Below, piece by piece: positions 12,282 through 21,756 of a stretch of DNA of 64,000 nucleotides. Under the pieces are notes generated by a model, which was not told the origin of the DNA, did no database searches, and saw only the letters and a list, made by a program, of their open reading frames with translations. This DNA is from Arthrobacter antioxidans. Its GTDB lineage: Bacteria > Actinomycetota > Actinomycetes > Actinomycetales > Micrococcaceae. Position numbers and translations under genes: made by a program. Within the stretch, counting starts at the first letter, position 1. Every line of letters starts with the position of its first letter. The stretch is from contig NZ_CP095501.1 in the NCBI RefSeq assembly GCF_023100725.1, forward strand, positions 2,046,001 through 2,110,000, given 5' to 3'.

Positions 12282-13640
12282 GCGGCGGCCCCTTCGGTCG
12301 CGGTCGCCGTCGCGGACTCCGGGCGGGGTGAGGCGAGGCGCCCGTCGAGGACCGTCGGGTGTCCGGCGTAGAAGGTGGCCCGGACCCTGCCGGGCAGTTC
12401 GAGGCCGCGGAAGGGGCTGTTGCGGCCCTTCGTGGCCATCGTGGACGGATCGACGGTCCACCGCGCGGCCGGGTCGACGAGGATCAGGTTCGCGGGCTCC
12501 CCGGCGGCGCCCGCCCCCCCCCCCCCCCGCCGGGCTGACCGAGGTGACCCGGGCGAAGCCCTCCCAGTCCAGCAGGCCGGTCTCCACCATGGTGTGCTGC
12601 ACCACGGACAGGGCGGTCTCGAGGCCCGTCATGCCCATGGCGGCCTGCGCCCACTCGCACTCCTTGTGCTCGCTCGGGTGCGGTGCGTGGTCGGTGCCGA
12701 CGACGTCGATCGTGCCGTCGGCGAGGGCCGCACGCAGCGCGTGGACGTCGCCGGACGTACGCAGCGGCGGGTTGACCTTGTAGACCGGGTCGTAGCTGCG
12801 GACGAGTTCGTCGGTCAGGAGCAGGTGGTGCGGGGTGACCTCGGCGGTGACGTCGATGCCGCGGGCCTTCGCCCACCGGATGATCTCCACCGACCCGGCC
12901 GTGGAGACGTGGCAGACGTGCAGGCGGGACCCGACGTGCTGGGCGAGCAGGACGTCGCGGGCGATGATGCTCTCCTCCGCCACGGCCGGCCAGCCGGTCA
13001 GGCCGAGGACGGCCGAGACCTCGCCCTCGTTCATCTGTGCGCCCTCGGTGAGGCGCGGTTCCTGCGCGTGCTGTGCGATGACGCCGTCGAACGCCTTGAC
13101 GTATTCGAGGGCGCGGCGCATGAGGACGGGATCGTGGACGCAGATGCCGTCGTCGGAGAAGACACGGACGGCCGCCCGGGACTCGGCCATGGCGCCGAGC
13201 TCGGCGAGCCGCTCGCCGCCCAGGCCTGCGGTCACCGCCCCGACCGGGCGGACCTCGACCCAGCCGGAGGCGAGGCCGAGGCGGTACACCTGCTCGACGA
13301 CGCCGGCCGTGTCGGCGACGGGAGAGCTGTTGGCCATGGCGTGCACGGCGGTGAACCCGCCGAGCGCGGCGGCGCGCGACCCTGTCTCGACCGTCTCCGC
13401 GTCCTCCCGGCCCGGCTCGCGGAGGTGCGTGTGGAGGTCCACCATGCCGGGGAGGGCGATCAGGCCCCCGGCGTCGATGGTCTCGACGTCGGCGGGTGCC
13501 TCGGCCGTCGCTGCGGCGCCGACGGCGGCGATGACGCCGTCGCGGACGAGGACGTCCTGGACGTCGCCGCCCAGGATCGAGGCGCCGCGGATGAGGTACG
13601 CGGGTGGGGTGGGACCGGTGGTACTGGTGGGGGTCGTCAC
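12269..13640 (-). pseudogene. pyrC: Dihydroorotase, frameshifted at a poly-G tract in this sequence
   Basis: PyrC cyclises carbamoyl aspartate to dihydroorotate. The first about 370 residues are a good dihydroorotase: metal-binding [16 protein letters not shown], and GTDHAPH. After VTSVSPA the frame enters 15 G residues (plus positions 12514-12528) and is lost. The correct tail ([20 protein letters not shown] ... [10 protein letters not shown]) is found in another frame and stops at 12269. The span is 1372 bases, one over a multiple of three. The usual RIG-type residues after SPA are replaced by glycines, so some sequence there is probably wrong or missing. An assembly error in an intact essential gene is likelier than real decay. 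The GTG start overlaps the pyrB stop. Confidence 0.85.
12514..12528. repeat. 15-base C homopolymer inside pyrC
   Basis: A run of 15 C on the plus strand (G in the pyrC sense) lies exactly where the pyrC frame breaks. No other homopolymer of this length is present in the window. It may be a sequencing or assembly artefact, or a slippage-prone tract. Confidence 0.9.
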
Positions 13641-14662
13641 GGGGTGCGGCCTTCCGGGATCAGGGCGGTCGGGTCATCGGTCTGGTCGTCGTGCTCGTCG
13701 CGCTGGTCCCCGGAGAGCAGCAGGTACAGCGCGGCCATGCGCACGGACACGCCGTTGCGGACCTGGGCGAGGACGGTGGAGCGGGGGGAGTCCGCGGCGG
13801 CGGAGGAGATCTCGAGGCCCCGGTTCATGGGCCCGGGGTGCATGATCACGGTGTCGTCCAGGCCCATCGTGTCCAGCAGTGCCAGCCGCCCGTCGTCGAA
13901 GCCCCAGCGCCGTGAGTACTCGCGCGTCGAGGGGAAGAACGCGGCGTTCATCCGCTCGGCCTGCAGGCGGAGCATCATGACGGCGTCGGGCCGCTGGGCG
14001 AGGGCGTCGTCGAGGTTGTAGAACACGGTGCAGGGCCAGGACCCGATGCCGACCGGGAGCAGGGTGGGCGGGCCGGCGAGGAGGACCTCCGCGCCGAGCG
14101 TGGTCAGCAGCCAGACGTTGGAGCGCGCCACCCGCGAGTGGAGGACGTCCCCGACGATCAGGACCTTCATGCCGGCAAGGGTGCTCCCGGCGCTGGGCAT
14201 GCCGCCGAGACGCGCCCAGTGCCGGCGGAGCGTGAAGGCGTCGAGCAGGGCCTGCGTGGGGTGTTCGTGCGTCCCGTCCCCGGCGTTGACGACGGACGCG
14301 TCGATCCAGCCCGACGCCGCGAGCCGCGCCGGTGCGCCGGAGGCGGGGTGGCGGATGACGACGGCGTCCGCGCTCATGGCCTCCAGGGTCTGCGCGGTGT
14401 CCTTCAGGGATTCGCCCTTGGACACCGAGGATCCCTTGACCGCGAAGTTGATGACGTCGGCGGAGAGGCGTTTCGCCGCGGCCTCGAAGGAGATGCGGGT
14501 GCGGGTGGAGTCCTCGTAGAAGAGGTTCACCACGGTCCGGCCGCGCAGCGCGGGGAGCTTCTTGATCTCCCGCTCCCCCACCGCCGCCATCTCCTCGGCG
14601 ACATCCAGCAGGCGCAGGGCGCTCCTCGCCGACAGGTCCTGCGTGCTGAGCAGGTGCTTCAC
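13637..14662 (-). CDS. pyrB: Aspartate carbamoyltransferase catalytic subunit
   Basis: PyrB joins carbamoyl phosphate and aspartate, the first committed pyrimidine step. The 341-residue protein has the carbamoyl-phosphate loop [11 protein letters not shown] at about 50-60, [10 protein letters not shown], and [12 protein letters not shown]. No pyrI regulatory-subunit gene is next to it, as usual in actinobacteria. It overlaps pyrR by four bases upstream and pyrC by four downstream. Confidence 0.98.
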   Translation of the reverse strand: MKHLLSTQDLSARSALRLLDVAEEMAAVGEREIKKLPALRGRTVVNLFYEDSTRTRISFEAAAKRLSADVINFAVKGSSVSKGESLKDTAQTLEAMSADAVVIRHPASGAPARLAASGWIDASVVNAGDGTHEHPTQALLDAFTLRRHWARLGGMPSAGSTLAGMKVLIVGDVLHSRVARSNVWLLTTLGAEVLLAGPPTLLPVGIGSWPCTVFYNLDDALAQRPDAVMMLRLQAERMNAAFFPSTREYSRRWGFDDGRLALLDTMGLDDTVIMHPGPMNRGLEISSAAADSPRSTVLAQVRNGVSVRMAALYLLLSGDQRDEHDDQTDDPTALIPEGRTP

Positions 14663-15246
14663 GCGCGGTCCTCGATGACGACCTCGTTCACGGCGGAGCC
14701 GCCGATCAGGTCGATCTCGGCGAGATGCACGCGCACCCGTTCGCGGGACGACGTCGGCAGGTTCTTGCCCACGTGGTCGGCGCGGATGGGGAGCTCGCGG
14801 TGGCCCCGGTCCACCAGGACCGCCAGACGGACGGCGCGCGGCCGGCCCAGGTCGGCGAGGGCGTCCAGGGCAGCCCGGATGGTGCGCCCCGAGTAGAGGA
14901 CGTCGTCGACGAGGACCACGACCTTGTCGTCGATGCCCGACGGCGGGAGCTGTGTCGCGAGGGGCGAGCGGGTGGGGTTGCGGCGGAGGTCGTCCCGGTA
15001 CATGGTGACGTCGAGCTGACCCGTGATGAGGTCCGGATCCACCGAGGGATCCACGGACGCGATCTTCTGGGCGAGGCGCTGGGCCAGCGGGAAACCCCTG
15101 CGGGGAATGCCGAGGAGCACGAGGTCACGCGAGCCCTTGTTCGCCTCGAGGATCTCGTGGGCGATGCGTGTGAGTGCGCGGTCTATGTCTGCTGCTGCGA
15201 GAACAACGCGCTTGGTGATGCCGGAATCCGAGGCAGGCATGGTCAT
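14659..15246 (-). CDS. pyrR: Bifunctional pyr operon RNA-binding regulator / uracil phosphoribosyltransferase
   Basis: PyrR binds the pyr mRNA leader when UMP is plentiful and lowers expression of the operon; it also has weak uracil phosphoribosyltransferase activity. The ATG at 15246 gives 195 residues, preceded by GGAGG nine bases upstream. The PRPP-binding motif [17 protein letters not shown] is at about 113-129. It leads pyrR-pyrB-pyrC-membrane protein-carA-carB-pyrF, all overlapping or abutting. A PyrR-type hairpin lies right before its ribosome site, so autoregulation of translation is likely. Confidence 0.95.
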   Translation of the reverse strand: MTMPASDSGITKRVVLAAADIDRALTRIAHEILEANKGSRDLVLLGIPRRGFPLAQRLAQKIASVDPSVDPDLITGQLDVTMYRDDLRRNPTRSPLATQLPPSGIDDKVVVLVDDVLYSGRTIRAALDALADLGRPRAVRLAVLVDRGHRELPIRADHVGKNLPTSSRERVRVHLAEIDLIGGSAVNEVVIEDRA

Positions 15247-15252
15247 AACACG

Positions 15253-15285
15253 CTTCCTCCTTCCCCGCCTCACGGGACGGAACTT
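15253..15285 (-). promoter_or_regulatory. PyrR-binding hairpin overlapping the pyrR ribosome binding site region
   Basis: In the minus-strand leader, UCCCGUGAGGC (inside 15263-15278) matches the PyrR recognition loop known from Bacillus and mycobacteria (consensus ARUCCNGNGAGGYU, from memory). UUCC before it can pair with GGAA after it, and the GGAGG ribosome site (15260-15256) follows at once. There is no terminator hairpin, so control would be translational, as described for Mycobacterium smegmatis. Confidence 0.65.
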
Positions 15286-15342
15286 AAAGGGTGGTTGCGC
15301 CTTCAAAACTACCACAGCGGTGCATGCCCCTAGGGTTGGAGC

Positions 15343-16620
15343 ATGGCGACGAACAACCAGGGCTACGGCCGACCGGCCGACTCCCGGCGGGCACAGCAGG
15401 ACCAGCAGTGGCACCGGCACGGCGACCAGGGATGGTGGGGCGACACGACCGCGCGGCACCCCCGGGCTGCCCCGACCCGCGGCACGGGCGACGCCTTCCA
15501 CCCGGTGTGGGACCGGCCGCCCCGACGCCGTCGCGTGCTCGACGTCCTCCTGGTGCTCGTCGCGGCCCTGGTGGTCGCGGCCGTCCTCCTGTTCCTCTCG
15601 CTGTCCCTCGGCCCGTCCGCCTTCGTCCTCTGCGGGATCCTCGCGCTGGTTCCGCTGGGCATCTGCCTGCTCGGGCTGCGCTGGATCGACCGGTGGGACC
15701 CCGAACCGCGCGGGGCCCTGCTCTTCGCGTTCCTGTGGGGTGCCGGAGCGTCCGTCGCCGTGACCCTGCTGCTCGGCACCTATGTGGTGGAGCTGCTCGG
15801 GGACGCGCTCACCACCACCTCCCCCGACGTGATCGGCCCGGTGCTGCAGGCCCCGCTCGTGGAGGAGTTCGCCAAGGGCCTCGGCGTGCTGATCCTCGTC
15901 TACACACGCCGCAGCCACTTCGACGGGCCCGTGGACGGCATCGTCTACGCCGGGACGGTCGCGGCGGGCTTCGCGTTCACCGAGAACATCCTCTATTTCG
16001 GCTCCGCGGTGATGGACTCCGGCAACGCCGGCGCCCTCGTGGGGGTGTTCGTGCTGCGCGGACTGTTCTCCCCGTTCGCCCACGTCATGTTCACCGCCCT
16101 GCTGGGGTTCGTGCTCGGCTACGCGCTGACCCGTGGCGGCGGGAACGCGCGGATCCTCGGCGCCTTCGCCCTCGGGCTCCTGCCGGCGATCGCCGGGCAC
16201 ATGCTGTGGAACGGCGGCACGATCCTCCTGTTCGACAACTTCTTCCTCTTCTACTTCGTCGTGCAGGTGCCGCTGTTCGTGGCCGCCGTGATCGCCGTCG
16301 TCCTCCTCCGGCGCGCCGAGCAGCGCCTCACCGAGGCGCGCCTCGGCGACTACGCGCAGGCAGGCTGGTTCACGGCCGAGGAGGTGAGCATGCTCGCCAC
16401 CCGCCCCGGCCGGGCACGGGCTCTCGCGTGGGCCAGGACCGTCGGGGCGAGGGAGGACATGCAAGCTTTCATCCGGACGGGGTCGCGCATCGCGCACACG
16501 CGCCAGCGGATGCTGGGCGGACGGCGCGACGGCGACTACGCGGCCGAGGAGCGCGCCCTCCTGGCGGAGGCGTCGCAGCGGCGGGCCCGGATCTTCGACC
16601 GGGCGTCAGCCGTCCGGTAG
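15343..16620 (+). CDS. PrsW-family intramembrane metalloprotease
   Basis: PrsW proteases cleave membrane-embedded proteins; in Bacillus PrsW cuts an anti-sigma factor. This 425-residue protein has a hydrophilic N-terminus of about 60 residues rich in Arg, Gln and His, then seven to eight membrane segments. The catalytic and metal motifs are present: [25 protein letters not shown] and GHMLWNGG. A charged cytoplasmic tail of about 110 residues follows. It is divergent from pyrR with 96 bases between the starts. The substrate here is unknown; no sigma or anti-sigma gene lies next to it. Confidence 0.88.
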   Translation: MATNNQGYGRPADSRRAQQDQQWHRHGDQGWWGDTTARHPRAAPTRGTGDAFHPVWDRPPRRRRVLDVLLVLVAALVVAAVLLFLSLSLGPSAFVLCGILALVPLGICLLGLRWIDRWDPEPRGALLFAFLWGAGASVAVTLLLGTYVVELLGDALTTTSPDVIGPVLQAPLVEEFAKGLGVLILVYTRRSHFDGPVDGIVYAGTVAAGFAFTENILYFGSAVMDSGNAGALVGVFVLRGLFSPFAHVMFTALLGFVLGYALTRGGGNARILGAFALGLLPAIAGHMLWNGGTILLFDNFFLFYFVVQVPLFVAAVIAVVLLRRAEQRLTEARLGDYAQAGWFTAEEVSMLATRPGRARALAWARTVGAREDMQAFIRTGSRIAHTRQRMLGGRRDGDYAAEERALLAEASQRRARIFDRASAVR

Positions 16621-16726
16621 GTGCGGCGCGGTCGCCCGCTCACGGGTCGGGCGCGCACCTGCGGTCGGTGCCCGACGGCGGAACCCACCGCACGTGCCCA
16701 CCGACCGCCCGGAGCCGGGAACGGAA

Positions 16727-16762
16727 AAGCTCCCGTAGGCCGTCGACGGCCTACGGGAGCTT
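16727..16762 (-). terminator. Strong intrinsic terminator of the efp-nusB operon
   Basis: A perfect 36-base palindrome centred on GTCGAC, with arms beginning AAGCTCCCGTAGG, ends on the minus strand in TTTT. It lies 24 bases after the nusB stop and also faces the end of the PrsW gene at 16620, so it may stop both. Confidence 0.85.
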
Positions 16763-16785
16763 CCGGAGGGGATACGGGGCGCCGC

Positions 16786-17196
16786 TCAGGCCAGCAGGGT
16801 CGGCTTGAGCTGCTGCAGGCGTCCGAGGAGGCCGTTGACGAACTTCGGCGACTCGTCGGTGGAGAGCATCTTCGCGAGCTCGACGGCCTCGCTGACGGCG
16901 ACGCCGTCGGGGACGTCGTCGTTGTAGAGCAGCTCCCAGCTGCCGATGCGCAGGATCATGAGGTCCACCGCGGGCATGCGGTCGAGCGTCCACCCCTGCG
17001 AATAGGTGCTCAGGAACTCGTCGATCTGCTCCTGGCGCTCCAGGACGCCCTCGACGACGTCCACCGTGTAGTCCGCGATGACCATGTCCGTCTTCTCGCG
17101 GCGCGCACGGATGACCTCGAGGGCCGGCATGTCGCGCTGCGCGGACTCGAAGAGGATGTCCAGGGCCCGACGACGGGCCTTACTGCGTGCGCTCAC
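16786..17196 (-). CDS. nusB: Transcription antitermination protein NusB
   Basis: NusB with NusE (S10) binds boxA RNA and promotes antitermination on rRNA operons. The 136-residue all-helical protein has the typical start [20 protein letters not shown], an Arg-rich RNA-binding N-terminus, and [13 protein letters not shown] and NEAVELAK-like ([11 protein letters not shown]) segments. Its GTG overlaps the efp stop by four bases. This efp-nusB pairing is common in actinobacteria. Confidence 0.96.
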   Translation of the reverse strand: MSARSKARRRALDILFESAQRDMPALEVIRARREKTDMVIADYTVDVVEGVLERQEQIDEFLSTYSQGWTLDRMPAVDLMILRIGSWELLYNDDVPDGVAVSEAVELAKMLSTDESPKFVNGLLGRLQQLKPTLLA

Positions 17197-17756
17197 TCGT
17201 TGACGCGTCCCAGGTACTCGCCCGTGCGGGTGTCCACCTTGACCTTGGTGCCGGTGCCGAGGAACAGCGGGACCTGGATCTCGTGGCCGGTCTCGACGGT
17301 GGCGGGCTTGGTGCCGCCCGTGGAGCGGTCGCCCTGCAGGCCCGGCTCCGTGTAGGTGATCTCCAGCGTCACGGACGCGGGGAGCTCGACGTACAGCGGC
17401 GAGCCCTCGTGCATGGCGATCGTGGCCATCTGGCTCTCGAGCATGAAGTTCGCGGCGTTGCCGACGGTCTTGCCCGGCACCGTGATCTGGTCGTAGTCCG
17501 TGGTGTCCATGAAGACGAAGTCCTCGCCGTCCTTGTACAGGTACTGGTAGTCACGGCGGTCCACGGTGGCCGTCTCGATCTTCAGGCCGGCGTTGAAGGT
17601 CTTGTCGACCACCTTGCCGGAGAGGATGTTGCGAAGCTTGGTGCGGACGAAGGCGCCACCCTTGCCGGGCTTGACGTGCTGGAATTCGAGGACGTTCCAG
17701 AGGTTGCCTTCGAGCTTCAGAACAGTGCCGTTCTTGATGTCGTTCGTGGTCGCCAC
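17193..17756 (-). CDS. efp: Translation elongation factor P
   Basis: EF-P enters the ribosomal E site and relieves stalling at proline runs. Starting at the GTG at 17756 ([10 protein letters not shown]) gives 187 residues, exactly the family length. Three beta domains are expected. The domain I tip loop reads [10 protein letters not shown] with Lys32 at the modified position; actinobacteria usually keep this Lys unmodified. No epmA or epmB gene is nearby. The Shine-Dalgarno is weak (GAAAG). A -10-like TAGACT (17846-17841) lies upstream. Confidence 0.96.
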   Translation of the reverse strand: MATTNDIKNGTVLKLEGNLWNVLEFQHVKPGKGGAFVRTKLRNILSGKVVDKTFNAGLKIETATVDRRDYQYLYKDGEDFVFMDTTDYDQITVPGKTVGNAANFMLESQMATIAMHEGSPLYVELPASVTLEITYTEPGLQGDRSTGGTKPATVETGHEIQVPLFLGTGTKVKVDTRTGEYLGRVNE

Positions 17757-17876
17757 AGATTCACTTTCGTCGGGTTCTCGGATGGATCGGCCGGCCGGGG
17801 CACAGCGGGCGCGCGGAGGCACGCCAAAAGTCCAGAGCCCAGTCTACCCCGTACGGCCCGGGGGCCGGGCGGCCGC

Positions 17877-17953
17877 GGTCAGGACGCGGTCAGCACGTGG
17901 TCAGGCCGTGGTCAGCACGTGGTCAGCACGTGGTCAGGACGTGGTCAGGACGC
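17877..17953. repeat. Seven tandem copies of an 11-bp repeat between efp and aroB
   Basis: Seven consecutive 11-base units of the form GGTCAGNNCGY (GGTCAGCACGT, GGTCAGGACGT, GGTCAGGCCGT and GGTCAGGACGC variants) fill 17877-17953. The last unit contains the aroB stop codon (TGA at 17947-17945, minus strand). The unit is about one helical turn long. It could be a slippage-made minisatellite or a phased protein-binding array. Confidence 0.9.
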
Positions 17954-19039
17954 GATCTCCTGGTAGGCCGCGAAGAGGAGCGACGTGTCGGGGACCTCGA
18001 GCATGCCCGGCCTGCCGATGCCGTCCAGCACCACGAAGCGGAGGAGGTCGCCGCGGGACTTCTTGTCGCGGCGCATCCCGTCCAGGAGCGAGGCCCAGCG
18101 GTCGCGCCGGTACGTGACCGGCAGGCCGAGGGCCTCGAGGATGCTCCTGTGGCGGTCCGCGTCGACGTCGCTGAGCCGCCCGACCATCCGCGACAGTTCC
18201 GCGGCGAACACGAGGCCCACCGAGACGGCCGCGCCGTGGCGCCACGAGTACCGTTCGGCGAGCTCGATGGCGTGGCCCAGGGTGTGGCCGTAGTTCAGGT
18301 ACTCGCGGCGGCCCGATTCCCGGAGGTCCTCGGAGACGATGTCCGCCTTCACGCGGATGGACCGCTCCACGAGGTCCCGCAGCACGGGCGAGCCCGCGTC
18401 GGTCGCCGCGGCCTGGTCCTGCTCGATCAGGTCGAGGATCACCGGATCCGCGATGAACCCGCACTTGACCACCTCGGCGAGTCCGGTCACGAGCTCGTTC
18501 TTCGGCAGCGTGCCCAGCGCGTCGAGGTCCACCAGGACGGCGGCCGGCGGGTGGAAGGCGCCCACGAGGTTCTTGCCCTCGGCGGTGTTGATGCCGGTCT
18601 TCCCTCCGACCGCGGCGTCCACCATGCCGAGCAGGCTGGTGGGCAGGTGGACCACGCGGACACCGCGCAGCCAGGTCGCCGCGACGAAACCGCCGAGATC
18701 CGTCACCGATCCCCCGCCGACGGTGACCACGGCGTCCGAGCGCGTGAAGTCGTTCTGGCCGAGGACCTGCCAGCAGAAGGCGGCCACCTGGATGTGCTTG
18801 CCCTCCTCGGCGTCGGGGATCTCGGCGGTCACGGCGGTGAAGCCGGCATCGGCGAGCTCGTCGCGGACGGTGTCGCCGGTGGCGCGCAGCGCCCGCGGGT
18901 GGATCACCAGGACGCGCCGCACGCGCTCACCGAGGATCGCGGGCAGCCGCCCGAGGAGTCCGTGCCCGACGACGACGTCGTACGAGTCTCCGGGCGTGCT
19001 CCCGGTGACGGGGATGATGGTGGGGGTCTCAGTGTCCAT
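17945..19039 (-). CDS. aroB: 3-dehydroquinate synthase
   Basis: AroB converts DAHP to 3-dehydroquinate, the second shikimate step, using NAD and a divalent metal. The ATG at 19039 gives 364 residues. Visible motifs are the NAD site [11 protein letters not shown], the [11 protein letters not shown] segment, [10 protein letters not shown], and the metal-binding [10 protein letters not shown]. Its start overlaps the end of aroK by 11 bases. The stop codon falls inside an 11-bp tandem repeat. Confidence 0.97.
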   Translation of the reverse strand: MDTETPTIIPVTGSTPGDSYDVVVGHGLLGRLPAILGERVRRVLVIHPRALRATGDTVRDELADAGFTAVTAEIPDAEEGKHIQVAAFCWQVLGQNDFTRSDAVVTVGGGSVTDLGGFVAATWLRGVRVVHLPTSLLGMVDAAVGGKTGINTAEGKNLVGAFHPPAAVLVDLDALGTLPKNELVTGLAEVVKCGFIADPVILDLIEQDQAAATDAGSPVLRDLVERSIRVKADIVSEDLRESGRREYLNYGHTLGHAIELAERYSWRHGAAVSVGLVFAAELSRMVGRLSDVDADRHRSILEALGLPVTYRRDRWASLLDGMRRDKKSRGDLLRFVVLDGIGRPGMLEVPDTSLLFAAYQEIAS

Positions 19040-19634
19040 GGTGTGTCGTCCCGCTCTCGTGGTCCAGGTGGTGTGTCGCGTCGTGGGTCGCCGCCGACGT
19101 GGTGTCGCCGAGCCCGCCGTCGCGGCGGTGCAGGGCCGGCAGGGCCCGGAGTACCGCCGCGGTGACCGCGCGGACGGAGAGCCCACGCGTGTCGACGACG
19201 GTCGTGGCCAGCGCGGCATAGACGGGCCGCCGCGCGTCGTAGAGCTCCTGCCACCGCTCCGCCGGTCGCCCGGCCAGCAGCGGCCGGCTCGCATCGGCGC
19301 CGATGCGCGGCAGGACGGCCGCGAGGTCGGTGTCGAGGAAGACGACCGTCGTGTCCCGCAGCAGGTCCCGGGTCCGCGGGTGGAGGACGGCCCCGCCGCC
19401 CAGGGAGACGACGGCGTCCTCGTCGAGGGCCGCACGGACGACGTCGGCCTCGAGGGCACGGAAGGCCTCCTCGCCCTGGCCGGCGAAGATCCCGGCGATG
19501 CTCCCGTGCCGTTCGACGATCACCCGGTCGGTGTCGATGAACGGCGCGCCGATCCGTTCGGCGAGCATCCTGCCCACCGCCGATTTGCCGACCGCCATGG
19601 GACCCACGAGGACGACGGGCCTGGTCCCGTGCAT
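19029..19634 (-). CDS. aroK: Shikimate kinase
   Basis: AroK phosphorylates shikimate at the 3-OH. The 201-residue protein has the P-loop [11 protein letters not shown] near residue 11, the shikimate-binding DTD (about 34-36), and [13 protein letters not shown] His/Thr-rich tail of about 25 residues ([15 protein letters not shown]) extends past the usual domain and is partly encoded by the overlap with aroB. The start overlaps the aroC stop by one base (TGATG). Confidence 0.95.
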   Translation of the reverse strand: MHGTRPVVLVGPMAVGKSAVGRMLAERIGAPFIDTDRVIVERHGSIAGIFAGQGEEAFRALEADVVRAALDEDAVVSLGGGAVLHPRTRDLLRDTTVVFLDTDLAAVLPRIGADASRPLLAGRPAERWQELYDARRPVYAALATTVVDTRGLSVRAVTAAVLRALPALHRRDGGLGDTTSAATHDATHHLDHESGTTHHGH

Positions 19635-20842
19635 CAGGCCCCTGCGGAGTCCAGGAACTCCGGGATGTTCTCGAGGTAGCTGCGCAGGTTGCGGGCGGTC
19701 TCGGCCAGCGAGTCGCCGCCGAACTTCTCGGTGACGGCCTCCGCCAGCACGAGGGCCGTCATGGCCTCGGCGACGACACCGGCCGCGGGGACGGCGCACA
19801 CGTCCGAGCGCTGGTGGTGCGCGCGGGCAGCGGCGCCGGTGCTCACGTCGACGGTTTGGAGGGCCCGGGGAACGGTCGCGATGGGCTTCATGGCGGCGCG
19901 GACGCGGAGCGTGTCCCCGATGCTCATGCCGCCCTCGATCCCGCCCGCGCGGTTGCTGGTGCGGACGATCTTGCCCTCCGCGTTGCGCACGATCTCGTCG
20001 TGGGCCGCGGTGCCGCGTCGCGCGGCGGTGTCGAAGCCGTCGCCGACCTCCACGCCCTTGATGGCCTGGATGCCCATGAGGGCCGCGGCGAGGCGTGAAT
20101 CGAGCCGCCGGTCCCAGTGCACGTAGCTGCCGAGGCCCGGCGGGAGTCCGTACGCGACCACCTCGACCACGCCGCCGAGCGTCTCGCCCTCCTTGTGGGC
20201 GGCGTCGACCTCCGCCACCATCGCGTCCGAGGTGTCACGGTGGAAGCAGCGCAGCGGATCGGTGTCGAGGGCGATCACGTCGCCCGGGGTCGGCAGGACG
20301 GCGTCCTCCGGCACCGAGACGTACCCGACGGCCACGGTGTGGCTGACGAGGCGGATACCGAGGCCCTCGAGGAATTTCGCGGCGACGGCCCCGAGCGCCA
20401 CCCGGGTGGCCGTCTCGCGGGCACTGGCACGCTCCAGGACGGGACGGGCCTCGTCGAAGCCGTACTTCTGCATGCCGGTGAAGTCGGCGTGCCCGGGGCG
20501 GGGGCGGGTCAGGGGGGCGTTGCGGGCCGAATCGGCGAGATCCGCGGCATCCTGCTCGCCCAGGGGATCGGCGGACATGATCTTCTCCCACTTGGGCCAT
20601 TCGGTGTTCGCCACCTCGATGACCACGGGGCCGCCCTGGGTCAGCCCGTGTCGGACGCCGCCCATGATGCGCACCTGGTCCCGCTCGAACTTCATGCGGG
20701 CGCCGCGCCCGTACCCGAGCCGGCGGCGGGCCAGCGCGTCCTGGATGTCGCCGCTCGTGATCCCCACCCCCGCGGGCATGCCCTCGATGATGCCGACCAC
20801 GGCGGGGCCGTGCGATTCTCCTGCCGTCAACCAACGCAACAT
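19634..20842 (-). CDS. aroC: Chorismate synthase
   Basis: AroC turns EPSP into chorismate with reduced FMN. The family start [13 protein letters not shown] at 20842 is preferred over an ATG nine bases further upstream because GGAAG lies just before it. The protein has 402 residues. Conserved segments include [27 protein letters not shown] and the C-terminal [16 protein letters not shown]. It lies 32 bases after aroE. Confidence 0.97.
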   Translation of the reverse strand: MLRWLTAGESHGPAVVGIIEGMPAGVGITSGDIQDALARRRLGYGRGARMKFERDQVRIMGGVRHGLTQGGPVVIEVANTEWPKWEKIMSADPLGEQDAADLADSARNAPLTRPRPGHADFTGMQKYGFDEARPVLERASARETATRVALGAVAAKFLEGLGIRLVSHTVAVGYVSVPEDAVLPTPGDVIALDTDPLRCFHRDTSDAMVAEVDAAHKEGETLGGVVEVVAYGLPPGLGSYVHWDRRLDSRLAAALMGIQAIKGVEVGDGFDTAARRGTAAHDEIVRNAEGKIVRTSNRAGGIEGGMSIGDTLRVRAAMKPIATVPRALQTVDVSTGAAARAHHQRSDVCAVPAAGVVAEAMTALVLAEAVTEKFGGDSLAETARNLRSYLENIPEFLDSAGA

Positions 20843-20874
20843 GGCTTCCATACTGCCATGCGGCGCGGTACACC

Positions 20875-21756
20875 TCAGCGCCGGACTGCACCCACTGCGT
20901 CACACATCACGCGCAGGACGGCGGCGCGGTCCGCGCCGGCCTCGGGGAAGAACAGCGCCACCTGCTCGACGGCCTGGTGGATCAGCATGTCGAGGCCGGG
21001 CACGATGCGCCCGCCGGCCTGCTGCCACGCCGCGGCGAGCCGGCTCGGCCAGGGGTCGTAGGCGACGTCGAGCAGCGTCCCGTCCGTGCGGAACCCCGTG
21101 TGGGCCGTGAGCTCGCGGGCCAGCGGGTCGGCGGCGCGCGGCGGCAGGGTCGAGACGACGACGTCGGACGCCGGCACGACCTCGGCCGCACGGGACCACG
21201 GGACGACGGCGACCTCCACCCCGAGGGCCGCACCGATGCGCTGGAGGTCCTCAGAGGCTGCGGGACGGCGTACGATCACGGACACCGCGCCGGCGCCGAG
21301 CTGCGCGAGCCCGGCCACCGCGGCGGCGGCGGTGCCCCCACCGCCCAGGACGACGCAGCGCTGCGGCGCACCTACGCCTGCCGCGGCGAGGGCGTGGGCC
21401 ACCCCGGCGACGTCGGTGTTGTGACCGGTGAGCATGGGGTGCGGGCCGTCGCCGACGACCACCGTGTTGACGACGCCGAGGACGGCCGCCGGCGCCGTCG
21501 TGGTGTCGACCAGCCGTGCGACGGCGCCCTTGAGGGGCATCGTCACGGACAGCCCGCGCCATGCGGTGCCGGCGCGCAGGTCGTCGAGGAACGCTCCTAT
21601 ATGCGCCGCATCCACGTCGATCGCGGAGTAGGAGCAGTCGATGCCGAGCGCCCGGTACGCGGCCCCGTGCAGCAGGGGCGATTTCGAGTGCGCGATCGGC
21701 GAACCGATCACGGCGGCCCGGACCCCCCGGGCCGCCGTCGTGCCTTCCGGCACCAC
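20875..21756 (-). CDS. aroE: Shikimate dehydrogenase
   Basis: AroE reduces 3-dehydroshikimate to shikimate with NADPH. The 293-residue protein has the substrate motif [10 protein letters not shown] near residue 18, the catalytic Lys in MPLKG, NTDVAG, and the nucleotide-binding GGGGTAAAA. The GTG start at 21756 follows the mltG stop with no gap; a second GTG three bases in could also serve. It joins mltG to the aro genes in one transcript. Confidence 0.95.
   Translation of the reverse strand: MVPEGTTAARGVRAAVIGSPIAHSKSPLLHGAAYRALGIDCSYSAIDVDAAHIGAFLDDLRAGTAWRGLSVTMPLKGAVARLVDTTTAPAAVLGVVNTVVVGDGPHPMLTGHNTDVAGVAHALAAAGVGAPQRCVVLGGGGTAAAAVAGLAQLGAGAVSVIVRRPAASEDLQRIGAALGVEVAVVPWSRAAEVVPASDVVVSTLPPRAADPLARELTAHTGFRTDGTLLDVAYDPWPSRLAAAWQQAGGRIVPGLDMLIHQAVEQVALFFPEAGADRAAVLRVMCDAVGAVRR

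Noticed and set aside
17877..17953. CRISPR array
   Set aside because: The units are directly joined 11-base repeats without spacers, and no cas gene is in the window.
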